Assembly (NCBI RefSeq): GCF_046630445.1
Contig: NC_092338.1
Span: 225,744,501 to 225,808,500, forward strand
Length of the DNA stretch: 64,000 bases
Direction of reading: 5' to 3'
Origin: Rutidosis leptorrhynchoides
Lineage: Eukaryota; Streptophyta; Magnoliopsida; Asterales; Asteraceae
Shown here: piece by piece, positions 23,259 through 34,232 of the stretch
Layout: each line of letters opens with the position of its first letter
Numbering within the stretch: the stretch's first letter is position 1
Notes under the pieces: generated by a model
The model's database searches: none
Told to the model about the DNA's origin: nothing
The model's input: only the letters and a program-made list of their open reading frames with translations
Translations under genes and position numbers: made by a program

Positions 23259-25653
23259 GTCTCAAGCCTCATTATTTCTTCATGACGCTCAATGCTTGGA
23301 GCGGGTATTGTCGCAGTTTCTTTTACGTCTTCCATTTCCTCTTCCTCTTCAGATTCCTCTTCTTCCTCTATTTCTTCACTGGGATCCTCTTCTTCCATTT
23401 CTGGGTCGTCTGCAAACTGTGATTCGACACCCATTTCGATATCGTCGGCTGGCGGTGAAGACTCGTCATCGGAAGTGATCCGTCTGGTGGATATAGCAAA
23501 CATCTCTGCCTGTCCAGAAAGATCGGTTGGTCGGTCAATTTTGAAGGTAACGCTCTCCCCATGTGATCGTAAGATCAAGGTTTGATTGTACACATCAATG
23601 ACAGTCCTAGCCGTATTCATGAAAGGCTTCCCAACACTACTGGTGTGTGTAGGTCTTCCTTAATATCCATTACCACGAAATCCGTAGGATACAAGAATTT
23701 GTCGACCTTCACCAAGACGTTCTCAACTATGCCCTTAGGATATCGATTTGTGTGATTGGCAAGTTGGATTGTCATTTTGGTTGGTGACAAGTCTCCTAAC
23801 TCTAATCTCTTGTAGAGAGAGTAGGGGAAAAATGCATGAATGGTTCCAGATTGGTAGATTGAACATGAAAAAACGAATCGGCCTATATCTCCTAGCTTTG
23901 GTGGTAGAGAGTTCCTGAGTAATGCAGAGCATTCTTCACTCAGTAGAATTTTATTAGAGTCTGGTATTCTATCCTTTGTAGAAAGAAGTCTTCGGATGGA
24001 TCTCTTTTGGTTGGGAACTTTTGACATAGTATCCAGGAATCTTCCATCAAGTTTAAAGGAATCAAGCTTGGATAGTTCTTCTTGTAGCCTTCCAAGATAG
24101 GGTACACGAACTGGAGTTTCAGGGGTCAGCTTCTGAGTATATGTCGATTTGTTCTTGAGCCTGACTGACCTTCTCTGTGGTTCTTCCTCTGGGATTACGG
24201 AATCCATTTGTTTTGCTTCTTCTATGTGGGTATTTTGGATAGTATTACTTGGCAATCTTCCCTGCGATTGGGTTTCAAGGCATTGTGATAACTGTCCGAG
24301 CTACGTTTCCAGACTTTTGAGCAGAGCTAATTGATTTCTCATTAGTATCTCCGTCGGATCTTGCCTGGCTGCAGTTCTCTAATTTAGCTGTTGTTGTCCT
24401 TGAATGAACTGAGTCAACTGATCATCAGCTCCAAGAGTGGGGTTAGTTGCTTTTGTAATCTAGGTGGTAGGGGAATTTTCCTCAACTGGTGGACCAGTGA
24501 TTGGAAGTGGTTGATCGTAGGTCAATTAGGATTGTTGGACTGGATAAGGCGGATAGCGATAGCGAAAAGGTTGATTGCATCGGTGAAATTGATTAACCCT
24601 AGGTGGTTGATTGAATCCGGGATTTGGTGGACGAGCTGGGTATTGGACGTAACAGACTGAACCGTCAGGGTTTTCGTACTTAACTTGATATTTTTCAGTA
24701 GGTTGTAGGTTGGTACAATTAACACAAGCCTGAGCTTGGTTGATCTGCTGCGGCTGCATCTTCAATTCTCCGAGTTGTTTAGCGAGAGATTCCATCTTAT
24801 CCGTGAAGGATTTGATGGCCTCCGTTTGATTGTTAAGTGCAGAGAGTGGGGCAAATGATGAAGTTGTTTCACCACTGTTCCAGTCATGATGATACATTGT
24901 CATGTTCTCGAGCAATTTCCATGCTTCGTCTGCGGTTTGGTTCATCATATTCCCTTGAGCTGCTGCATCGATCGTCGTCCTATGATTTACCGTAAGACCA
25001 TTGTAGAAGGTACAGATTTGGGCTGACCGTTCTAGCTGGTGATTAGGGCATTTTTTCAGCAGGTTTTTGAATCGCTCCCATGCAGTGTAAAGAGATTCAT
25101 CATAACTTTGTTTGAAGTTAATGATGTCATTCTTTAGTTTGGTTTGTTTAGAAGGAGGGAAATATTTGGTTAGGAATTTGGTAGCCATCTCCGTCCATGA
25201 CGTGATGGAATCTTTTTCCAGTCCTTCGAATCAAGTTTGAGCATGATGAGTGAGAGAATAGGGGAACAAGTATAGCCGGACTATATCTTCTCCTATCCCC
25301 GGCTGTTTGTAGGAGTTCGAAAGAGATATGAATTTATCAAGGTGAGAATTAGGATCGTCATTCGGTAATCCATGAAACTGACAGCTATTCTGAATGAGCT
25401 GGATGATGTGATGTTTTAACTCGAACGAATGTCCTTGAATTACTGGAAATCTGATCGGTCCTCCTCGACCTTCAATCGAGGGTTTAGTATTTTCTGCTAA
25501 AGTAACGCGTAACACCATTTGATTTCTGATTCGTGCTTCCTTGCGTGCTTTAGAGATTATTGTGTCTGGATCAGGTATGAATAACAACGGCCCTGGTCTA
25601 GATCGGGTTTGGGTCATACACTGGGTATACCTTTTTGTTTTCAATTTTAGCAA
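23259..25653 (-). pseudogene. Athila-like gag and protease region
   Basis: Minus strand, right to left. The gag start region (about 25650-25230) has MTQTRSRPGPLLF and FHGLPNDDPNSHLDKFISL, hallmarks of the Athila/Tat-type gag. More gag with CCNxxNLQP-like Cys motifs and a Gln/Pro-rich end follows (about 25190-24530), then a linker and retropepsin-like domain (about 24250-23550, with [16 protein letters not shown] and VTFKI), then an acidic Glu-rich stretch (about 23490-23300). It is unrelated to the Tekay-type gag of elements 1 and 2. Polymerase of this lineage is missing: the next sequence leftwards is Tekay-type integrase. A fossil with a few breaks. Confidence 0.8.
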
Positions 25654-25654
25654 A

Positions 25655-25765
25655 TAAACTAAGATAATCTAAAGTAAGCTAAACTAGTCTAAGGTAATCT
25701 AATTCTAATTTAATCTAATTTAATCTAAGGTAGTCTAAAGTAATCTAAGGTAATCTAATTAACTT
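25655..25765 (-). repeat. Short tandem repeat in the Athila-like leader
   Basis: About ten imperfect units of TAATCTAAGG-like sequence between the gag start and the primer site. It is non-coding. Confidence 0.7.
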
Positions 25766-26017
25766 ACTATCATATGGTTGAATATGTTTTTAGTTCTGGC
25801 TACTGATTCCCTGGTATTTCGGTAACAGAGCTCCACACGAACTATTAAACAAACCAAGTGGCCAGGCCAACTACGGAGAGGCAGGATCCTTTTGGTCCCA
25901 ATATAATTGGCGACTGTTCAGAAAATCCAACAACCAAATCCGTGTATAATTGTCTTTCTTAGATGCCACTAAATGCTTGTGAATAAGTTTGATAGAGAGC
26001 AGTATTTCCTGATATCA

Positions 26018-26037
26018 GTTCCCCGGTAGCGGCGTCA
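26018..26037 (-). promoter_or_regulatory. Primer binding site of tRNA-Asp type
   Basis: On the minus strand, TGACGCCGCTACCGGGGAA closely resembles the complement of the plant tRNA-Asp 3' end (TGGCGCCGTTGCCGGGGAA), the primer typical of Athila. It lies 13 bases after the LTR end. Confidence 0.7.
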
Positions 26038-27613
26038 AAAGCGTCCCCCTTGATATGGTCGAAACGAACGGTTTTTATTCGTGCGGTGTCATCAGGCCGC
26101 GGCGCGCCAGGTTCATCCACTCGAGGGGGAGGTACTGTTTTAAATTTATATTTAGGGGGCCTAAATCTTACTACTCCTTATATGAGTAAGGGAAGTATGA
26201 CCTAGAGTCGTATTTTTGAGATATAAGTAGAATCGAACCTATATTTAAGCCTAAGATAGTTAAGACGGAGTAGTGATTACCTATTTTGGAATTTTCTAAT
26301 TTATAAGACAGATAAAGTAAATGCGATAAAATTCATAATTCAGATAAGGTTAAAGTGAGTGCATACTATGACTTCATCAGTTATTCTGCCGAGATTATGG
26401 AATGCTGGCTCATGAATAGGCAGAGGTCTTGTATTCATTACACTTGTCCTAAACGCCCTGTCATAAGACATGTCACTGGGTACTGCGTTAGGCTTGAAGA
26501 TTCTGAATAGACAACAACGTCCCTTACCCCCGACGCCCGTGCAGTCTGACTACAGGTATACACGTTCAGACGGCTCATCCAATTGAGCGACTTGGTTGGG
26601 TGATGTATTAACATTCCACAATGGTCTAAACTTTCTTAAGTATAATAGAATACATGGTCTACCATATCCGAGAGACGTGATGTGTTTCAATGCTTTCGTT
26701 AATGATTGGTTTTAAAAGATAGTTAGGCCCTTAAAAAGAGTTCAACCATAAAGAACACCATGGCCAAGTCAAGCTGACTTCCATGAACATGTTTGGTTAT
26801 CCTAACAGTCCAATCCTTTATGTGTCTAAACAAACAGTTCCTTAATTAACTAAGAATCCCTCAAGCGGGGTGCAATGCCTGAGACTGCGTTATGGTGCAG
26901 TGTACTGGTCAACACTAACCGGGTTCCATGGCCTTACTTAGCAGAGGTACATCTTACAACAACCGATGTGCTTCAGTGTGCACGTACGAAGTTTATATGC
27001 TTGGTGACTACACTAGCATGGTCTGGGACCGACAATGTACTAAGGGTCTAGTCAGATGTTTTACTACGAAAGAGTCCTCAGTCGGAATCCAAAGCTTGAT
27101 AGACTTACTACAACCGGTGTGCCTCAGTCGATCTCACGTTGTATCCGATAGACTTCTCTTACCAAGGGGTGACACAGATAGTGTACTCTGACTCGGGGTT
27201 CGCGACTTCCCAATAACAGAGCCTATAACTACGTTCTATTAGTTGGAAAAGCGATTGAGTTTAAAGCATAATCGGAAAGCATTTCAACATCATACACAAA
27301 CCATAATATTATTTCGGCGTTATAACTGTTTACATCATAGCATACACTAAAGATAACTACTCGCTAATCATGGCAACAATATCATAAGACATTATATAAA
27401 GATAAGGGATAGAAGTACCAGTAGATTAAACGAGTTCTGAATACAAAAGTGACAACTTCAAGACTCTAGACCGCTCCTAATACAATCTTCGGCGTTCTTC
27501 TCCGGGTACTAGGTTTCCCGCACGAAGTCGAAGGCCTTGAGAGTATGAATAATATTGTACAAGAGAGAGAAAGAAGTGAATTGAAGTGTGTGTTGGAATG
27601 AATGACAAAGACC

Positions 27614-27622
27614 CTTTAAATA
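27614..27622 (-). promoter_or_regulatory. TATA box of the Athila-like LTR
   Basis: The minus-strand word TATTTAAAG lies about 400 bp into the LTR, directly downstream of the minisatellite at 27643-27784. This is the normal place for a U3 promoter. Confidence 0.45.
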
Positions 27623-27642
27623 GACAAGAATTTTGCCTGCAA

Positions 27643-27784
27643 ACGGCTGGCAAGTCGTTTGGCAGGCCGTATTTGGCAAGCTATTTGCCAGGCAAGCCGT
27701 TTATCGAGCCCGTTTGTTGGACCATTTGGCAGGCCGTTTGCCATACTGGCAAGCCGTTTGGCAAGCCGTATGGCAGGCCGTTTT
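27643..27784 (-). repeat. U3 minisatellite of the Athila-like LTR
   Basis: About ten copies of a GC-richer unit (GGCAAGCCGTTT or GGCAGGCCGTTT on the plus strand, spaced 12-24 bp) immediately upstream of the TATA word, as enhancer repeats often are. Function is inferred from position only. Confidence 0.75.
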
Positions 27785-28071
27785 TGTGCCTGGTCAGCCT
27801 TGATTCACTGGATCGTAACTTGATTTCTTGTCTTTCACCATTTTTGCTCTAGAATCTTCGTTTTAGTTCCGATTCTCTTGATTTTTTTTTGCACCGTCTT
27901 CGTAATTACTTGTTCTTCAATTTTAACTGACGAAGTGGGTATTTTTCTGACAAAGTTCGAATCTTTCTTGTTTTTGGGCCTTAATACCGGGGTGAAAACG
28001 TGATTTTTTAGCCGATATCAGTTATGCCGATTTTGAAATGTTGAACGAGCAAGCAGTGTACCTACTTAGAA

Positions 28072-29760
28072 CACTACAACAAAAGTGGGAATATATGACC
28101 TTTTTTTCTAGGACCTAGTAAAATAAGGTCGTAAAAGCTACTTAGATAAGACCAGACGATATTTAGAGTCCCATTATGATATACTCTTTTAGAGTGAGGT
28201 CCTAAAGAGCTCTTTTCTGGGACACATTATTTTTCGTGTCCTATTATCAAGTATTTTCATAGAACACTTAGAAAGTAGATCCTAATAAAGGAGCATATAA
28301 GGTCTTTATTCGTTAGTGTCTCATTATGTGTTAATGTAATAGGACACTTGTTATGAAAGTCATATAAAATATACATTTAAAGGCCATGTATTTCCGAGAG
28401 TCTTATTATATTGTAGCATAATAGGACATTTTGTACATATGTCCTATAAATGTATGTTATTAGGACGAATTAGTTATTGGGGTCCTAATTATCATAATAG
28501 TTAATATGATATAATAGGACATTTAAATTGTGTACCATATAAAAGGACTTTATAAGACATTTAAATGTGTGTGTCTTATTATTTGGTAGAGTAATAGGAC
28601 ACATGATATGACGATCATATGAAAGATACTCTTTATAAGACATTTATTTGTGTGAGTCGTATTATAGTAGATATAATAGGACACTTAAATTCTTTAATAT
28701 GACATTTTTAGTTTTTGAGGTCATAATTATCATATGATTTGATAGGACACTTTAATTATGAATCGTCAAATGTTTCGTTATAAGACATATAACGATTTAG
28801 TGTGGCATTATGTGCTAATTCAATAGGACACTTTATATAAAAGTCATATGAAATAAACTATCATAGGACATTTATTTGTCCTAGTCGTATTATATATTTA
28901 GCTAATAAAACATGTAATATTTATGTCGTATCATTGTCAATTTTTAGGACATTTTTAGTTTTTGGGGTCATAATTATTATATGATTTCATATGACACTTT
29001 AATTGTGAATTATAAAATGGTACTTTATAAGACATTTAACGGTTTAGTGTCGTATTATGTGTTAATTTAATATGACACTTTATATTAAAGTCATATGAAA
29101 TAAACTATAATAGGACATTTATTTGTCCTAGTCATATTATGTATTTAGCTAATAGGACATGTAATACTTATATCGTATCATTGTCAATATTTAAGACACT
29201 TTTAGTTTTTTGGGTCATAATTATCATATGATTTCATAGGACACTTTAATTGTGAATCATAAATGGTACTTTATAAGACATTTAACAGTGTAGTGTCGCA
29301 TCATGTGTTATTTTAATGTGACACTTTATATTAAAGTCATATTAAATATAGTATCATAGGACATTTATTTGTCCTAGTCGTATCATTTCTTAAGCTAATA
29401 GGACATGTCATACTTATGTCGTATCATTGTAAATATTAGTACACTTTTCTTTTTTTTCTTTTTTTGTCTTAATTATCATATGATTTCACAGAACACTTTA
29501 ATAATGACTTATTAAATGAGACTTTATAAAACATTTAACCGTTTAGTGTCACATTACGTGTTAATTTAATAGGACCCTTATTTAAAAGTCATATTAAATA
29601 TACTATCATAAGACATTTGTTTGTGAACGTTGTATTAGATCAAAACATAGTAAGACATTTGAAATGTAAATCATATCATTGTAAGCAATTAGGAACGTTG
29701 ATTATTTAAAAACACGGATGAGTTTTTTGTGTCTTAATATTATAAAAAGGAGTTATAAGA
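28072..29760. mobile_element. Left end of a CACTA-type DNA transposon
   Basis: CACTACAACAAAAGTGGG at 28072 is a typical En/Spm (CACTA) terminal sequence, preceded by GAA, a possible 3-bp target duplication. The following 1.6 kb consists of subterminal repeats rich in TAGGACA and its complement TGTCCTA, the type of motif a CACTA transposase binds. No transposase frame is seen. I could not find a matching right end (..TTGTAGTG) before 34200, so the element's extent is unknown; it may include the gene-like pieces up to about 33200. Confidence 0.6.
28330..29640. repeat. About five or six tandem units of roughly 250 bp inside the CACTA end
   Basis: The anchor AAAGTCATATgAAATA-like word recurs near 28355, 28842, 29090, 29334 and 29588, with a weaker copy near 28607, giving a period of 244-253 bp. 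Each unit contains a foldback such as TAGGACAtttattTGTCCTA. Divergence between units is moderate, so the array is not recent. Confidence 0.7.
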
Positions 29761-29978
29761 ATTGAATTCGGTGATCTATCCATTTACACATTTTTAAATC
29801 ATAAAATTATGGATATAAAATACCTTACATTGACAATTCATGTTACGATTGGGACAATTCCCGTTAAGATTTTAATCATCTTTGTTATAGAGGTTTCCGA
29901 AAAATCTGGATATCTAGCATTGGTATTATCCATTAGCAACTTGCTAGGAGATATTTATCCCCCGAGCCTACCAAACCC

Positions 29979-30515
29979 GATCATTCACCCCGTACATTCC
30001 ATCACTGCTTTAATCTTGAACCCTCCGGTGATTCTTTCCCTTCCTTCTCCATGTTCATCGTCATTTTGTCCGTTCCACCAGATTTTTATTTCAAGATCAG
30101 GCAACTACAACTAAAATTAACACAGTTCTCATGGTACAAATTATATACAACAAAGTGGATGACATGCAGCATTAGAGCCTTCAAACCACAGTTCTCATGG
30201 TACATATTATGTACAAATAATCACGAAATGTTTATTACAACTAAAATTACATCATATACCAACCCCGATCATTCACCCCGTACATTGCATCACCGCTTTA
30301 ATCTTGAATCCCCTAGGGATTCTTTCCCTTCCTTCTCCATGTTCATCGTCATTTCGTCCGTTCCACCAAATTTTTATTTCAAGATCAGGCAACTACATCT
30401 AAAATTAACACAGTTCTCATGGTACAGATTATGTACAGCAAAGTGGATGATAGGCAACATTACAGCCTTCAAACCACAGATATCATAATACAGATTATGT
30501 ACAAATAAATAAACA
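29979..30515. repeat. Tandem duplication, period 288 bp
   Basis: The segment starting GATCATTCACCCCGTACAT at 29979 repeats at 30267, with roughly nine bases in ten identical by eye. No coding capacity is supported in either copy. The 29761-29978 interval before it shows nothing I can identify. Confidence 0.8.
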
Positions 30516-33006
30516 AAAAACGTAACAATAATTATAAAAAAAATTCCCTAAAAAAGTTCACTTACGAAAAAATTCTCAGATATATGATCCAAAGGGTGTT
30601 TTCAAGAAGAGAGCATGAATAGATTCAAGTACATTTATAAAATTCATAGTCATTATCAATATCATTAAATTGTAATTCATCATATTAACCACTTTCAACC
30701 TGTAAACAGTACATCATACTTTAAACCTATTTTTTCATATTATAAACTCAAACTTATTGCTTTAAAGAGGCTCATAAGTTTGCTTACAGCGACTCAACAA
30801 GTGGGATCAGGTGCATCAGCCTATGTACACATCACCCAAGAAAGAAATGTGTAAAGATATAGAGCTGTTTGTGTAGCCCAATTTATGTATAGCTCTCCAC
30901 CAAAACCGTAAGCCCAAAACACGCCGGCGACATTATCGAATAGGTTTACCTCAGCTTTAAGTCTTACTTCAACAGAGTTTTCAGGAGGTAAACAACTATT
31001 GAACTACAAAATCAGTTTAGGTTCTTACTTTCGAAGCGTGGGACCCAAAAAACATCATAGCTATGTACCATCATTCATTCAGCATCAGAGATGGTATCAT
31101 GTCCATGAACTAGACCTGAACTCAGCAGACCCGCTGCCAAGTCCGAAGACATCAGCGAAGGTCATCGAAACCAACCAAAGTCAGTCATTATGTTCCTTAA
31201 AACTACAATAAACGTTTGTAGTCTGAAGCACCAGACGGCAAACGAACCAACAATTGCAATCTAAATCCCATTAAGTTAAAAAAAAAAAAAAAAAAAAAAA
31301 ACCTAGCAAACAAATGGCTGAATAAATTGGAAAAAAATGACGACAATAAAAAATCATATAATAAAACATGCAATTGAGGAAAATAATACAGAGGGTATAC
31401 CATCAACCGATTTTAACGGCAGAGATAGAAGTGGCAGAGGGCAACACTGATGGCGATGGTTTGAGGTGCATCGCCTCTGACCCCAATTTGGCGACGGTGA
31501 CCATAGCGGCTGCAACAATGAACCCTAATTTCTACCTCAAATAAATAAAAGGTAAAAATCAGCAGCATACAAAAGGCTTGGAACGTATCACTGCAATTTA
31601 TTATTGTTTAAACCCATTAAATACAATATAAGAACATCAAATTAAGTAGTTATACCTTATAGTTTTTTCTCTTGAACATTTCATCACACACTTCTTGTTA
31701 GCTTCCTTTGAAACGTATTCTCAACAATTATACTTTTATTATCTTTCGATACTAACATCCTTATGCACCATCAACGTTTTCATATCATGACAGATTATCC
31801 CATTTCACAAACTCACACCTGAAAAAAAAACACAAATTCATAAGTCGTTTTATTATAACAATGTCAATAGTCAGATCCAGTTCAGGTCTGAGAAACATTA
31901 AAACATGATAAGCAAAAGGTCTCACTTATTAGGGAAGTCAACTCACAAAATGAATTTGTAACATACAGTACTATAGATGTCAGAATGTAACACCATAGAT
32001 ATAAGATAAGTTTAGAACCATATTCAATGGCTCCTTGTATCAAAACTTCTGACCTAAAAAGTGAATCAAACCATAGGAACAAATTATGAACAAATACCTA
32101 ATATATTTACAATGATGCACACAATGTTATTATTATATGGTTGTCTCACGCAATATATGACAATAATCATTGTTTACATCACCAGCAACTTATGTGGTCT
32201 TAAAATAGATTTTATATGACAATGATCAACGTTTACATCATGGCAACTAAACTAAACTTGAATCACCTGCTAATTTTTGGTCGACACAAAAAACGGATAT
32301 AAAACAACACATTGGATAATTGCAACCAAAATATTCGTATACGAAAAACAAAGAAACTACTTAAAAAAAAACACAAAAAGCATCAAAATAACAAATATTT
32401 ACCGGAATAGGAGCAAAAATTGAAACTCTAATTTTACAATTTCGTAACAAAAGTAAAGGTTGCCTTGAAGTTCAAAAATGAAAGTCATATATACGATGGC
32501 CACAACGACGACGGTGCTTTTGACGGAGTCGCTTGCAGGCGGAAAACACCGCGGAGCTTGCGGCGGAGATGGCGACGATAAAGATGAAGATGATGGTGGT
32601 TTCTGAAACATCGAACGCTGCAGATATATCATACATTGGTTTAGATCCACTTATTATGCAATTAAAAGGAAGGGACAATAGATTTTACAAAACAAAGGCT
32701 CTTTTGTTAATACTTTATCATTAATACAGCTAATCTATAACACACATGCTAAGGACATTTGAATTTTACGAAAAAATCTGTTCCAGAACAAAATATAAAA
32801 AAACACTCGCGTTAGTGAGCTAATGATCTATTACTCATTTAATTCAAGACATAAAAAGAAAGAAAAATGGCGCAAAGCTCAGATTCAATTTATGAAATTA
32901 AAAAAAAGCCCTAAATTCAATTTCATAGATTGGAATAACTAACAATAAACAATCAGTTTTTACCATTGGATACTGAAATTAGAAGATAATAGGATTCAAA
33001 CCTTAC
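30516..33006 (-). other. Gene-like but unassigned region
   Basis: Low-complexity and AT-rich sequence holds a few gene-like islands, all readable on the minus strand. A poly-A run lies at about 31279-31300. A CDS-like piece (31403-31504, 33 codons starting MVTVAKLGSEAM) follows a sequence resembling a plant 5' UTR (..TTAGGGTTC..). A stretch at 32472-32636 has one frame with a hydrophobic helix (TTIIFIFIVAISAASSAVF) followed by basic residues, and a classic acceptor TCTGCAG just upstream (about 32615). They may be captured gene fragments inside the CACTA element or an old unrelated gene. No product can be named. Confidence 0.3.
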
Positions 33007-33041
33007 ATATAAGACGCGATGATTTGCAAGAGTTCACTCAT
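33007..33041 (-). CDS. Possible first coding exon of an unknown gene
   Basis: The minus-strand ATG at 33041 opens MSELLQIIASY and runs into a good donor (AT|GTAAGG). Upstream sequence (33042-33180) is CT- and A-rich with GCCCTAAAAT, like a plant 5' UTR. The likely next exon is near 32615, but reading phase across the intron leads to a different frame from the hydrophobic one, so the model is uncertain. Confidence 0.25.
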
Positions 33042-33180
33042 GAGGAAGAAGGTCGCAGACTCGCAGGGCAAAACTAAAACAAATGGAAGTTTTATTTTAG
33101 GGCTTTTAGAGCGAAAATGATTTTAGGAGGGAACGTTAAAAAAAGAGAGGCAGTTGCCCGCTCAACTTATCATCTCTAAT

Positions 33181-34232
33181 TTTTACTCTGTACATACTCC
33201 GTAAAAGCTACTCCAAAAGGAAAATAAATTCTTACTACATAAAGTTTTATATGTAAATATTTAATTTATTCACTATCTTAGCACTTCTTAAATGAATTTC
33301 TATCTTTTATTCACTATCTTTTATTCACTATCTTAGCAGTTGCCTATCTACGTCATTTACATGACTTACGCCAAATGTCAAATTTGGCGTAGATAGTGAG
33401 GTGTCTTAGTAGCATACATTTAGACGGTTTGTGAATATTTAGTTAATTCGGCCATGAAAAATCGATTTTTAGAAAATATTTTTGATGATAAGTAACCAAA
33501 CCAAATACAATTTGATAATAATCCTACGTGTCAACTTCTGGTTAAATACTGTCATGTGTGAACTCCTCCTTTATTCCCGCCACGTGTTACTTTATCATTT
33601 ATTTTCATATATTACTTAAATTATTAGATTCCTAATTTAATTTAATACACATATTTCATCACCTAAAATATTATATTAGATTATCTTATAATATTATATA
33701 TTAGTTAATATTAACAACAATAGATATTATAACTATATTAATAATATTATAAACTGTATTATTATTATGAAATTATTTAGGAACTATTTGAACTATTATT
33801 TTTCAAACAATAAATATTATTATAATGAAACTTAAATTAATTATATAATAAACTAGATAATATGATAATAACTTTAAATTTATATTAAATATTAATTTAA
33901 TATAAATATTCATAATATTTATATTATATAATAAATGGTCATATATTAAAAACCATTTACAATGTTTGTTATTTATCGTAATAAAATTATAAAATAGATA
34001 ATTCTTTGTTAACATTATAATCTTATTTATGAATGATATTTTATGATATAAAAAATTAATCTACAGTTTGCGCATAAATAAAAAAAATACATTAATATAA
34101 TATTTGTCGAATATTATATAAACCCATGGGCGCATGTTTGTATTGAAGTTAAAATAGTTATTTGATAATCCTAATTCTGTTTCGTTTGAGATTTTGACAT
34201 AATGGTACTAAAAACATATACAATTAGATATG
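33181..34232. other. AT-rich intergenic flank with one foldback
   Basis: No coding sequence is supported. Direct repeats of TTCACTATCTTAGCA occur around 33280-33340, before the foldback. 33600-34100 is extremely AT-rich. The segment ends in ATATG (34228-34232), the target duplication of the family B element. Confidence 0.6.
33344..33396. repeat. Nested inverted repeat (MITE-like foldback)
   Basis: An inner 10-bp stem TACGCCAAAT/ATTTGGCGTA (33367-33376 and 33382-33391) lies within an outer 9-bp pair CTATCTACG/CGTAGATAG (33344-33352 and 33388-33396) that overlaps it on the right. It could be the remnant of a small foldback transposon. Confidence 0.5.

Larger units (their letters stand above)
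8191..28020 (-). mobile_element. Composite retroelement block with unlike LTRs at its two ends
   Basis: All parts run on the minus strand. From right to left: Athila-like LTR (26051-28020), Athila-like gag-protease (23259-25653), Tekay-type integrase/chromodomain (21759-23258), LTR-A3 (18271-21758), full Tekay-type internal region (11679-18270), LTR-A2 (8191-11678). GTTAT stands immediately left of 8191 and immediately right of 28020, as a 5-bp target duplication would. Normal reverse transcription gives identical LTRs at both ends, so the block arose by recombination, either before or after insertion. A chance match of 5 bp is about 1 in 1000. Confidence 0.6.
26051..28020 (-). repeat. 5' LTR of the Athila-like element (1970 bp)
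   Basis: Its termini form the inverted pair TGATAT/ATATCA (plus-strand start TGATATGG at 26051, end CCGATATCA at 28020). Minus-strand U3 starts TGATATCGGC. A TATA word TATTTAAAG lies at 27614-27622 with a minisatellite directly upstream. GTTAT follows at 28021-28025. No partner LTR of this family is present in the window, so its age cannot be judged. Confidence 0.75.

Noticed and set aside
24149-24660. Plus-strand frames across the Athila-like gag-protease region
   Set aside because: They are antisense shadows of the minus-strand gag-protease sequence.
28330-29640. Centromeric or other satellite array
   Set aside because: Only five or six diverged units next to a CACTA terminus; a subterminal transposon repeat explains it better.
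33120-34230. Right terminus of the CACTA transposon
   Set aside because: No sequence resembling ..TTTTGTTGTAGTG was found, so no right end is claimed.
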